Assembly (NCBI GenBank): GCA_021776735.1 | Contig: JAJFFH010000070.1 | Location: forward strand, 1 to 64,000 | Direction of reading: 5' to 3' | From: Planctomycetota bacterium | GTDB taxonomy: Bacteria > Planctomycetota > PLA2 | Length of the DNA: 64,000 bases | Shown here: one piece after another, positions 43,259 through 51,000 of the stretch | How the letters are laid out: each line of letters opens with the position of its first letter | Position numbering within the stretch: the stretch's first letter is position 1 | Notes under the pieces: generated by a model | Told to the model about the DNA's origin: nothing | Databases searched by the model: none | What the model saw: the letters and a program-made list of their open reading frames with translations, nothing else | Position numbers and translations under genes: made by a program

Positions 43259-44704
43259 CTACCGGACCGCGACGTACCGACCGCCGGTCAAGTGCGCGAG
43301 GTTCGTCAGCAATTCGGCGTTTTGGTCCTGGGCGAGCCCCACGGTGTGGATCACGAGCCGACCGTAGCGCGTGCGCTCTTCGGTTTCTGCAAGCAAGAGC
43401 GCCGGATCGACGATCACGCCCACGCTCGGCTCACCGTCCGTGAGCAAGAACACCGTGTCGGCTCCGCTGCGCAGCGCAAACTCGAGTGCGGCGTACACGT
43501 TGGTGCCGCCCACCACCGCGCGGTCTTCCAGAAAGTCCAGCGCCGCTTCGCGGTTGCCCGCGTCGGCAGGCTTGAGACCGCGCTCCCACGCGCGAACGCC
43601 GCTGGCAAACAGGGCGACGTTGAACGTAACGTCCGCCGGCAGATCCATCAGCGATTGCATCAGGGCGCGCCGCGTGCGATCGATCCGCTTCTCGCGCTTG
43701 CCGCCCTTGCCGTCCATCGGAAAGATCATGGAGCCCGACACGTCGAGCAGATAGAGCACGCGCCGCGAGTGGGTCCGCAACCCGAAGAACGAAACATCGC
43801 CGTCCGTCTGCTTTTTTCGAAACCGCCGGACCGAACGCACCGCTTCCCAGTCGTCCCGATCCCGCCCGACAGCACGCGCCGTACGCTCTTCGACAAGCCG
43901 ATCGACCCAGCCTCCCGGCAATGTGCGACAAACCCGCGCCACTGCAAAACGCACCGCCGGTCGGGAATGGCGCGCCCACGCACGCACCAGAGCTTCCGGC
44001 GCATCGTGCCGCAACCGGGCAAACACGGCGGCGCCCAACAACTCGGGATCCCGCGCGCGCGATGGCGTGTCCTGCAACGCCCGCGTCGCTCGCGGATCGG
44101 GAATGCCGCCGAGCACGACGGCGCAGCGCCGTGCGAGTGTGTGATCGGAGGACCGCAGCCCCCGAAGCAGCGCATCGACGGCGTGGGCTCGGGAGCGGCC
44201 CGCAGACGAAAGCAGACGGACGGCGATTTGCCCGAGCGCCCAGGTGCGGAACTGGCGCTCGCTATGGCGCCGCGCCTGCAACGGCTGCTGGGGCATCATC
44301 AGGCGCGGCGTGCGAATCTTGTTGACGTAGCGTGCGGCGAACTCGCCCGGAGGCAGTTCCTCCATCGACCAGACGAGCGCAACGGTTTCGGCGACCGTCA
44401 AGCGCGCCAGCGTGCGGCGAAAGTCCGCCTGCTTGTCCCGCAGTCGCGTCCGGTACCGAAAGCCTGGGTAGAGGCGGGCGCGGATGTTGTTGGCCTGCGG
44501 CACTTGGTCGTTCACCGACGGTGGACGGCGGTGCAGGAGCGGCTCGAGGCCGCGGGCGTGCAGGCGGGCGACGGGATCGAGCCGGGTAAACGCGGCGCGC
44601 GGAACCGAGCGCAGGGTCGGCACCAGCGGATCAAACAGCCCGTCCGGCTCGGCAAACGCCGAACCCGCCAGCACCATTGCGAGAGCCAGGGCAACACGAC
44701 GCAC
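43259..44704 (-). CDS. Secreted von Willebrand A domain protein with helical-repeat N-terminus
   Basis: The signal peptide (MRRVALALAMVLAGSAFAEP) is followed by a helical-repeat-like region (AHAVDALLRGLRSSDHTLARRCAVVLGGI) and a C-terminal vWA domain: LYLLDVSGSMIFPM (MIDAS), GGTNVYAALEFAL and VFLLTDGEPSVGV. The metal-binding DxSxS is complete. Architecture is similar to the gene at 21189-22895, so these may be paralogues. Two 17-mer copies in opposite orientation encode KKQTDGDV and QIAVRLLSS. Confidence 0.85.
   Translation of the reverse strand: MRRVALALAMVLAGSAFAEPDGLFDPLVPTLRSVPRAAFTRLDPVARLHARGLEPLLHRRPPSVNDQVPQANNIRARLYPGFRYRTRLRDKQADFRRTLARLTVAETVALVWSMEELPPGEFAARYVNKIRTPRLMMPQQPLQARRHSERQFRTWALGQIAVRLLSSAGRSRAHAVDALLRGLRSSDHTLARRCAVVLGGIPDPRATRALQDTPSRARDPELLGAAVFARLRHDAPEALVRAWARHSRPAVRFAVARVCRTLPGGWVDRLVEERTARAVGRDRDDWEAVRSVRRFRKKQTDGDVSFFGLRTHSRRVLYLLDVSGSMIFPMDGKGGKREKRIDRTRRALMQSLMDLPADVTFNVALFASGVRAWERGLKPADAGNREAALDFLEDRAVVGGTNVYAALEFALRSGADTVFLLTDGEPSVGVIVDPALLLAETEERTRYGRLVIHTVGLAQDQNAELLTNLAHLTGGRYVAVR
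43796..43812 (-). repeat. 17-mer motif copy in the vWA gene (sense)
   Basis: AGCAGACGGACGGCGAT variant, sense, encoding KKQTDGDVSF between the HEAT and vWA parts. Confidence 0.9.
44211..44227 (+). repeat. 17-mer motif copy in the vWA gene (antisense)
   Basis: Same AGCAGACGG variant, antisense to the gene, encoding QIAVRLLSS. Confidence 0.9.
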
Positions 44705-44765
44705 GTCCTGTTTGTAACGCAGCGCGGCACGTCACGGCGACGCCGGGGTCCCTACAATCTTTGAC

Positions 44766-45092
44766 GTGTCGAACTACACTCGGGTCTGTCCCGCGGCCGA
44801 TCTCGCCCCCGCAACGGCCCGCCTGGCGAAGATCGGGAGCCAGGACATCGCCGTCCTTCGGCTTACGGACGGCTCATTACACGCCATCGAAGACGCCTGC
44901 CTGCACGCTGGCGGACCGCTGCACGAGGGCACGCTGGACGGCGCGATCGTGACCTGCCCCTGGCACGGCTGGAAATTCGACGTAAGGGACGGCTCGTGCA
45001 GCCTGAATCCGTGCGTCAAGCTGGCTTGCTACGGCGTACGCGAACGCGACGGATTCATCGAGGTCCGCGGGCCGCCGGCGCCGGCTTCGTAG
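44766..45092 (+). CDS. Rieske [2Fe-2S] ferredoxin (NirD-like)
   Basis: The 108-residue protein has both Rieske motifs: CLHAGG (Cys45, His47) and CPWHGW (Cys64, His67), so the 2Fe-2S cluster site is complete. It is the size of NirD or dioxygenase ferredoxins and probably a soluble electron carrier. The GTG at 44766 is the apparent start. It overlaps the convergent methyltransferase gene by 38 bases. An antisense 17-mer copy encodes DIAVLRL. Confidence 0.88.
   Translation: MSNYTRVCPAADLAPATARLAKIGSQDIAVLRLTDGSLHAIEDACLHAGGPLHEGTLDGAIVTCPWHGWKFDVRDGSCSLNPCVKLACYGVRERDGFIEVRGPPAPAS
44847..44863 (-). repeat. 17-mer motif copy in the Rieske gene
   Basis: The diverged variant AGCCGAAGGACGGCGAT is antisense and encodes DIAVLRL. 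Confidence 0.65.
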
Positions 45093-45642
45093 CCAGAACG
45101 AGGCGTTCGCGGCCCAGGCGCGGTTGGACCGACGAAACGGGGGTCTCGACCGAAACCAGATCGAAAACCGTGCCCCAGATGGCCTCGATTTCGGATTCGA
45201 GGACACCGAACGGCGGTCCCTCCACGTATTCGCCCATCGGGAACAGCAGCGCGACGACGAGCCCGCCCGGCTTCAAGGCGGCCAAAAGAGCCTCGACGTA
45301 GGCGCCGCGCCGCACCGGATCGATCGCGCAAAAACAGGTGTATTCGACGATCACGTCGAACCGGTCGGGATAGACGCGCCCCAGATCGAACACGTCCAGC
45401 TTCTCCACATGCGGCAGATCGACGGCGAAATCGAAGCCGATGGCGTCGTAGCCGCGGGCGCGCCAGGCGTAGACATCGTGGGCCTGGCCACAGCCGGGGA
45501 AGGCCACGAGGCCGGTTTGGGGGGCGCGGGGGCTGTCGGCGAACTCCTCCAAAACCGGGCACGGGCCGTCCAAATCCCATCCCGCGGATTCCTCTGCATA
45601 CAGTTGGCGCCAGTACCCGGAAGAGGACACGTCGTCGGTCAT
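45055..45642 (-). CDS. TPMT-like SAM-dependent methyltransferase
   Basis: The pattern of the thiopurine-methyltransferase class is present: YWRQLYAEESAGWDLDGPCPVLEEF at the start, VAFPGCGQAHDVYAWRARGYDAIGFD (SAM loop), RFDVIVEYTCFCAIDPVRRGAYV and LKPGGLVVALLFPM. The 195-residue length agrees. Such proteins methylate thiols, halides or selenium compounds; which one is not visible. It converges on the Rieske gene. Confidence 0.87.
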   Translation of the reverse strand: MTDDVSSSGYWRQLYAEESAGWDLDGPCPVLEEFADSPRAPQTGLVAFPGCGQAHDVYAWRARGYDAIGFDFAVDLPHVEKLDVFDLGRVYPDRFDVIVEYTCFCAIDPVRRGAYVEALLAALKPGGLVVALLFPMGEYVEGPPFGVLESEIEAIWGTVFDLVSVETPVSSVQPRLGRERLVLATKPAPAARGPR

Positions 45643-45719
45643 CGGTAAAAGCCTATCTCAGAGGTTGTGAAGATATCCCGGTTGTCCCCCGCCCCCCTCT
45701 TTCCTAGACTGTCGCGGCT

Positions 45720-46292
45720 TTGGCGAAGCTCGAAATCGTGAAAGGCCTGGGAACGGGCTCCGAATACGAAGTGGACCAGGCCGTCATCTTGGGGCGGCTG
45801 GACACGAACGACGTGCCCGTGAAGGACACGAAGGCGTCGCGTGAGCACGCCAAGGTCTACCGGCAGGGCGCGGTTTTTTCGATCGTGGACCTGAACTCCA
45901 GCAACGGCACGTTCGTGAACGGCCGTCAGGTCACGAAGCAGCGCCTCGAAACCGGGGACGAAATCACGATCGGCTCGGTCACGATCCGCTTCACCGATCC
46001 GGAAGCCGAAGCGATCAAGCAGGCCGCACTCGCGGGCCGCAAGAGCCTCGACGACGACTTCGGCGGCAAGAAAAAGACCGCCGGGGCTGCCGCGGGCGGA
46101 GGCGGAGGCGCCCCCGACGTCGTGATGACGGGCCACCAGCCGCTGCAGTATGGTCGCAAGAAGCGCGGCAGCCCGAAAGCCGGCCTCGATTTCGACCAGA
46201 TTTCGGACGGAGCGCGCCTCTTCATCTACATCGCACTCGTGCTGGTGTTCGCGGGGCTGATGTACTTCGCCTACACGTTCGTGGCCGGATAG
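45720..46292 (+). CDS. FHA-domain protein with C-terminal TM helix
   Basis: The FHA core is complete: ILGRLDTNDV, SREHAKVY, SIVDLNSSNGTFVNG and GDEITIGSV. FHA domains bind phosphothreonine, which would connect this protein to the Ser/Thr kinases of the genome. After a Gly/Ala linker (AGAAAGGGGGAPD) comes a C-terminal TM helix (LFIYIALVLVFAGLMYFAYTFV), so it is a tail-anchored FHA protein. Start is a TTG at 45720. Confidence 0.85.
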   Translation: MAKLEIVKGLGTGSEYEVDQAVILGRLDTNDVPVKDTKASREHAKVYRQGAVFSIVDLNSSNGTFVNGRQVTKQRLETGDEITIGSVTIRFTDPEAEAIKQAALAGRKSLDDDFGGKKKTAGAAAGGGGGAPDVVMTGHQPLQYGRKKRGSPKAGLDFDQISDGARLFIYIALVLVFAGLMYFAYTFVAG

Positions 46293-46317
46293 TTCGTTCG
46301 GGCGGGCCCCCCTAAAT

Positions 46318-46330
46318 CCGCCTTCGGCGG
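46318..46330. terminator. Short hairpin between convergent FHA and glycosyltransferase genes
   Basis: CCGCC-TTC-GGCGG, preceded by CTAAAT and followed by CTCTTCG; related to the AAATCCGC-N3-GCGGATTT family seen at other convergent ends. Too small to rank as a strong terminator. Confidence 0.4.
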
Positions 46331-46337
46331 CTCTTCG

Positions 46338-47270
46338 CTAGCTCGGAGGCTCGAACGCGCGGAGTCGTTTGGCCAGGACTTTCGCGGACCGTTGCCAGGT
46401 TTGTTTGCGCGCGTGATCTTGGGCGGCTTCCAGCTCTTGGGGGGTTGCGGCCATCGCGGCTCGGACGGCGGCTTCCAGTTCGGCTTGGGATTCTCCGTAG
46501 AACGCGTGTTCGCCCAGCGTTTCGCGAAACGCCGGAAGGTCGCGCACCACCACTGGACGGCCCAGCGCCATGGCTTCCAGCGCAACCATGCCGAACGCTT
46601 CGCGTGTCGCCGGGCACAACACGACCGCCGCCGCCGCGATCTCGCACCACAGTTCATCTTGCGGGAGCCACTTCACGCCGCGACCAACTTCGCGGAGCGG
46701 CAGGGCAACGCAATTAGCCAATTGGCGTGCAATTCTTATACCCTTATGCGCGGGACCCGGATCGACCATGAGCAAGAGCGGACGGACGGCGATGTCGCCG
46801 TAGCGGTCTCGAAGAGCCTGAGCGTCCGGCACGGACACGGCGTTGGGGACGACGGTAGCGTCGATGCCCCACGCCTTGCGCACCGCGGTGCTCACGGCAA
46901 GCACACCCGCGGCGCGACGCAGGTGCCGGCGAATGAGCGCACGGCGCCACCACGGTCCGCCGTCGTCGTGCAGCGTGATCAACGTCGGTACTTCCGAGGA
47001 CGCCGGGTAGTGGTCCGTGATCAAGACATCGCCGTCCGTCGGCGTCCTCAGGGTTCGAAACCGTCGGAAACGGGCCGTGGCACGCACCGGAAGCCGGCGC
47101 ACCTCCACGCCGGGCGGAACGATCGCCTCCGGCGTGTCTTCGGCGAGCAGGAAGAGGAGGTCGTAGTTTCCGAGCTCGCGCAAGGCGCCAAACAGGTGGC
47201 GGGCGCGAAGGCCCGCGCCGCCGGGCGGGTCGCCGTAGGCCGTTGCGTTGATCAGTACACGCACGCTCAA
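46338..47270 (-). CDS. Glycosyltransferase (GT4-like)
   Basis: The C-terminal nucleotide-sugar-binding lobe has LCPATREAFGMVALEAMALGRPVV (E-x7-E pattern), and the N-terminal lobe starts MSVRVLINATAYGDPPGGAG. It fits GT4 retaining glycosyltransferases acting on polysaccharide or glycan precursors. It follows two other GT4 genes on the same strand with four-base overlap, so the three form an operon. It carries two 17-mer copies, encoding TPTDGDVLI and DIAVRPLLL. Confidence 0.88.
   Translation of the reverse strand: MSVRVLINATAYGDPPGGAGLRARHLFGALRELGNYDLLFLLAEDTPEAIVPPGVEVRRLPVRATARFRRFRTLRTPTDGDVLITDHYPASSEVPTLITLHDDGGPWWRRALIRRHLRRAAGVLAVSTAVRKAWGIDATVVPNAVSVPDAQALRDRYGDIAVRPLLLMVDPGPAHKGIRIARQLANCVALPLREVGRGVKWLPQDELWCEIAAAAVVLCPATREAFGMVALEAMALGRPVVVRDLPAFRETLGEHAFYGESQAELEAAVRAAMAATPQELEAAQDHARKQTWQRSAKVLAKRLRAFEPPS
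46777..46793 (+). repeat. 17-mer motif copy in the first glycosyltransferase gene (antisense)
   Basis: The AGCGGACGG variant, antisense, encodes DIAVRPLL. Confidence 0.85.
47028..47044 (-). repeat. 17-mer motif copy in the first glycosyltransferase gene (sense)
   Basis: The diverged variant CGCCGACGGACGGCGAT, sense, encodes TPTDGDVL. Confidence 0.8.
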
Positions 47271-48322
47271 GGGGCCTTTTCAAGCGCTCTCTGAAAAGCC
47301 CTGACGTACCCGCGCGCCGTGCGCTCGGGCGAAAACCACAGCGCGCGCGCCGGGCCCAGGCGGCGGACCGTCTTGCGCCAGTCGGGCTTCACCGCGCGCG
47401 ACAAGGCCGCCGCGACCGATGCGGGGTCGCGCGGATGGGCGGTCAGCACGGCGTCGCCGCCGGTTTCCGCGGCACCCGTGTCGGCAGTGACCACGACGGG
47501 GACGCCGCGCTGCAAGGCCTCAAGCACGGGGAAGCCGAAGCCCTCGGAGGCGCTGAGCAGCCCGACCACGGACGCTTGGCGGTACAGGTAGTCCAGCGTC
47601 TCGTCGTCGACGGTGCCCAGCAGCAACAGCCTGTCCGCCACGCCGTGTCGGCGTGCGGCCTCTTCCACGCGCCAGCGTCCAGCGGAGTCGTACGGGCCCA
47701 CGAGACGGATCTGGCCGTCGAGCGCGCGCGCGCCGGCCAAGAGCGCGTCCACGCACTTGCGCTTGACCAGCCGGCCAACAAACAGGATCGAGCCGTCGGG
47801 TTCTTTTTGTTCTTCGACGGGCGCGGGCGGTGCGGGGTGCGGCACGACCATGGTCATCCGGCCTATCGCGGGATGCGCCACTTCCATCTGCCGCAGCGTG
47901 ACATGCGACGGTGCGACGAGCACGCGACAGTTCTTGAGCGCGCGGTCCAACCATGCGCCTTGGGCGAGCGCGCGCAAGATACCCTCAAGGCGGTGGTTGA
48001 CCGTGAACGGCAGCTCGTGCACGGTCGCCGTCGTGGGGATATCCCAGCGCGCGTGGGTCGGATGCGCCGTGACCGGCGAATGAAACACGTCGAGGCCGCG
48101 CGCGGCGCGGCGCAGGGCTCGGGACCTCCGCCACCACCGCGATCGCTTCGGGCCTCCGGTCGCGCGCATCTCGATGCCGGACGGCACCGGAAGAGGCTCG
48201 GGAGCCAGAGCAACGACGTCGATCCCGGGCGCGTGGCGTTCAAGCGCATCGAGCAGCAGACGGATCGATGTCGGGACCCCGCCGATCCCGTGCATGGCGG
48301 TGACGTCGATGCCAACCTTCAC
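47267..48322 (-). CDS. Glycosyltransferase (GT4-like), second
   Basis: I take the GTG at 48322, which overlaps the previous gene's stop as GTGA and follows GGAGAGG. The frame MKVGIDVTAMHGIGGVPTSI is a typical GT4 start. SEGFGFPVLEALQRGVPVVVTADTGAAET is the sugar-nucleotide motif. ILFVGRLVKRKCVDALL is the lobe linker. About 351 residues. Specificity cannot be told. Confidence 0.88.
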   Translation of the reverse strand: MKVGIDVTAMHGIGGVPTSIRLLLDALERHAPGIDVVALAPEPLPVPSGIEMRATGGPKRSRWWRRSRALRRAARGLDVFHSPVTAHPTHARWDIPTTATVHELPFTVNHRLEGILRALAQGAWLDRALKNCRVLVAPSHVTLRQMEVAHPAIGRMTMVVPHPAPPAPVEEQKEPDGSILFVGRLVKRKCVDALLAGARALDGQIRLVGPYDSAGRWRVEEAARRHGVADRLLLLGTVDDETLDYLYRQASVVGLLSASEGFGFPVLEALQRGVPVVVTADTGAAETGGDAVLTAHPRDPASVAAALSRAVKPDWRKTVRRLGPARALWFSPERTARGYVRAFQRALEKAP

Positions 48323-49407
48323 GCCGCCTCTCCCCCGTTGTCCGGTGTCGCGATCCCGGCAGCGTACGCCTCCCGGGTCGCCTGCGCGCACCGTTCCCAC
48401 GTGTACGGTCGCGCCTGGGCCGGCCCCCGCCCCCCCACATTCTTTCCCTCGCCTCCGCACACCCTGCGCAACCCGTCCGCGATCGCGTCCACGTCCGTCG
48501 GATCAACCAGCAGCGCGGCGTCGCCCACGACCGAGCGGATCGGCTCGATGTCCGAGGTCAGAACCGGTTTGCCGGCGGCGAGGGCCTCGAGCACGGGCAA
48601 GCCGAAGCCCTCGCACAACGACGGATAGGCGATGGCGCGTGCACCGGCGATCTGTCGGCGCAGTTCGGACTCTGAGATCGTGCCGAGCCAGCGGACGCGG
48701 TCCGTGCGTTCCGCCAGTGCCAGGACGTCGTCGCACAGCCAGCCGCGGCCACCGGCGAGCCGCAGTTCGCCGTCGAGTCGTGCGCGCGCGAACGCCTCCA
48801 CGAGGCGCCGGTGGTTCTTGCGCGGCTCGATCGTGCCGACGCAGAGGATGTAGGGCGGGCTGTCCGCCGGTCGCGAGACCAGGTCAAAAAACGAGGGATC
48901 GACGCCGAGCGGCGTGACCTGCGCGCGCGCGCCGAAAAACTCGCGGCAATCGGCGGCGGTCGCCTCGCTCGGGGCCAAAAGGTTCACACCGCGATCCAGT
49001 GCGATCTGGACCACGCGGCTGAGTGCACGTCCGGCGCGTTCGGTGTGGCAGCCAGGCTCGCGCAGCCAGGCGACGTCGTGGACCGTCAGGAACTCCGGTA
49101 TGCCGCGGGCGACCGGGGTGATGCGGAAGTTCGTGTGGTGAAACACGTCGCAGCCACCGAGAAGGCGATCGGCGGTAAGTCCAGCGATGCGCCCGGCCAT
49201 GTCGGCGACACGGCTCGGGATCTTCCAGGCCAGCAAGCGGGTCCGCGGCGGCACCTGGCGAACCGCCGGTGTGTTGCCCTTGAAAAACACCCCGAACAGC
49301 CGCGGGTCGTCGCCCGCGCGACCCAGCGCCCCGGCCAGTTCCATGACGTAGCGGCCGATGCCCGATCGGGCGCGCATGGCGGGGCGGTAATCGAGTCCGA
49401 CGATCAT
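48319..49407 (-). CDS. Glycosyltransferase (GT4-like), first of operon
   Basis: The ATG at 49407 (MIVGLDYRPAMRARSGIGRY) is chosen over the ORF-track start at 49824 because the GT4 fold begins here. Motifs: ILCVGTIEPRKNHRRLVEAF and PSLCEGFGLPVLEALAAGKPVLTSD. The pattern fits mannosyl- or rhamnosyltransferases of surface polysaccharide. It diverges from hutH with 66 bases between starts. Confidence 0.88.
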   Translation of the reverse strand: MIVGLDYRPAMRARSGIGRYVMELAGALGRAGDDPRLFGVFFKGNTPAVRQVPPRTRLLAWKIPSRVADMAGRIAGLTADRLLGGCDVFHHTNFRITPVARGIPEFLTVHDVAWLREPGCHTERAGRALSRVVQIALDRGVNLLAPSEATAADCREFFGARAQVTPLGVDPSFFDLVSRPADSPPYILCVGTIEPRKNHRRLVEAFARARLDGELRLAGGRGWLCDDVLALAERTDRVRWLGTISESELRRQIAGARAIAYPSLCEGFGLPVLEALAAGKPVLTSDIEPIRSVVGDAALLVDPTDVDAIADGLRRVCGGEGKNVGGRGPAQARPYTWERCAQATREAYAAGIATPDNGGEAA

Positions 49408-49473
49408 GGGTCGAGGCGAAGCCTGCGGCTGAAGAATCCTGAATCCTGCTGGGGCGGGCAGTACCGTATCCGG

Positions 49474-51000
49474 ATGCAGAGGTTTGCGCTCGACGGTGAC
49501 AACCTGTCCTTGGACGCCGTTCGCCGGTTCCTGGCCCCCGCGCCCCCCCATCTCTCCCTCAAAAAGACCGCCGAAAAGCGCGTCCGCCGCGCTGCGGGGT
49601 TCGTCCGCGAGCTCACGAAGGGCAGCGCAACGGTCTACGGCGTCAACACCGGCTTTGGCCGGCTGGCGAACGTCCGCATTCCGCAGAACAAGCTCGCGCG
49701 GCTGCAGACCCGCCTGATCGTGTCGCACGCCGCCGGCGTCGGGCGCGCGCTGCCGTTCGAGGAGGCCCGGCTCGCCGTCGCGGTCCGCGCGGCCACTCTC
49801 GCCCGCGGCCACTCCGGCGTCCAATTGCCGACACTGCGGCTGCTGCTGGAGCTGTGGAACCGGGATGTCACGCCGTTCGTGCCGTCACGGGGTTCGGTCT
49901 GCGCGTCGGGCGATCTCGCGCCGCTCGCGCACATCGCGCTGACTCTGCTCGGCAAGGGCGACGCGTTTTCGGGCCGCCGCAAAATGGCCGCGAAGACCGC
50001 GCTAAAAAGGGCCGGCCTCGCACCGATCACGCTGGAGCCGAAGGAGGGCCTCGCGCTCATCAACGGCACGTCGGTCGCCACGGCAATCCTCGCGCGCACG
50101 CTGGTGCACGCCCAGGATCTCGTGCGGCTCGCGGACGCCGCCGCCGCGATGAGCCTCGAGGCGCTGCAGGGGACGGACACCCCTTACGACCCGCGCGTCC
50201 ACGCTCTGCGCCCCCACCCCGGCCAGGCGGCGACGGCGCGTAACCTCAAGAAGCTCCTCAAGGGCAGCCGCATCCTGCCGTCCCACAAGGAGTCCGACCA
50301 CAAGGTGCAGGATCCCTATTCGCTCCGCTGCGTGCCGCAGGTGCACGGCGCGTCTCGCGACGGTCTGCGCTTTACCAAAGAGATCATCGAGCGCGAACTC
50401 AACGCGGTGACGGACAATCCGCTGCTGTTTCCCGACGACGGCGACGTGTTGTCGGCCGGCAACTTTCACGGCCAGCACGTCGCGCTCGCCGCCGACACCG
50501 CGGCGATGGCGATAGCCGAACTCGGCTCGATCAGCGAGCGCCGCATCGAACAGATGGTCAACCCCGACCTGTCCAGCCTGCCCGCGTTCCTGGCCACGGA
50601 TCCCGGGCTCGACTCGGGTTTCATGATGGCGCAGACCACCGCCGCGGCCCTGGTCTCCGAAAACAAGACCCTCGCGCATCCTGCATCGATCGACTCGATC
50701 CCGACGTCGGCGAACCAGGAGGACCACGTCTCGATGGGCATGTGGGCGGCACGCAAGTGCCGCAACATCCTGGAAAACGCGCGCGCGGTACTCGCCATCG
50801 AACTGCTGTGCGCCGCGCAGGCGCTGGACTGGCAACAGCTCCGCCCCGGCCGCAGCGTGGGTCGGGTCCGCAACGCCTTGCGTGAGCAGGTTCCGAAAAT
50901 GAAAAAGGACCGCTACCTCGCACGCGACATCGAATTGACCGCGGCAATGATCGCGGACGGTTCGTTACTGAAGGCTGCCGGAGCACTCGAGTCGTTTTGA
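49474..51000 (+). CDS. hutH: Histidine ammonia-lyase
   Basis: HutH deaminates histidine to urocanate. I use the ATG at 49474 (MQRFALDGDNLSLDAVRRFL), giving 508 residues, the normal size. The MIO-forming Ala-Ser-Gly is in VCASGDLAPLAHIALTLLG, and YGVNTGFGRL, LINGTSVATAI and TDNPLLFPDDGD are all present. The downstream gene overlaps its TGA by a TTGA. The rest of the pathway (hutU, hutI) is nearly 8.5 kb further on, rather than in one operon. Confidence 0.95.
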   Translation: MQRFALDGDNLSLDAVRRFLAPAPPHLSLKKTAEKRVRRAAGFVRELTKGSATVYGVNTGFGRLANVRIPQNKLARLQTRLIVSHAAGVGRALPFEEARLAVAVRAATLARGHSGVQLPTLRLLLELWNRDVTPFVPSRGSVCASGDLAPLAHIALTLLGKGDAFSGRRKMAAKTALKRAGLAPITLEPKEGLALINGTSVATAILARTLVHAQDLVRLADAAAAMSLEALQGTDTPYDPRVHALRPHPGQAATARNLKKLLKGSRILPSHKESDHKVQDPYSLRCVPQVHGASRDGLRFTKEIIERELNAVTDNPLLFPDDGDVLSAGNFHGQHVALAADTAAMAIAELGSISERRIEQMVNPDLSSLPAFLATDPGLDSGFMMAQTTAAALVSENKTLAHPASIDSIPTSANQEDHVSMGMWAARKCRNILENARAVLAIELLCAAQALDWQQLRPGRSVGRVRNALREQVPKMKKDRYLARDIELTAAMIADGSLLKAAGALESF

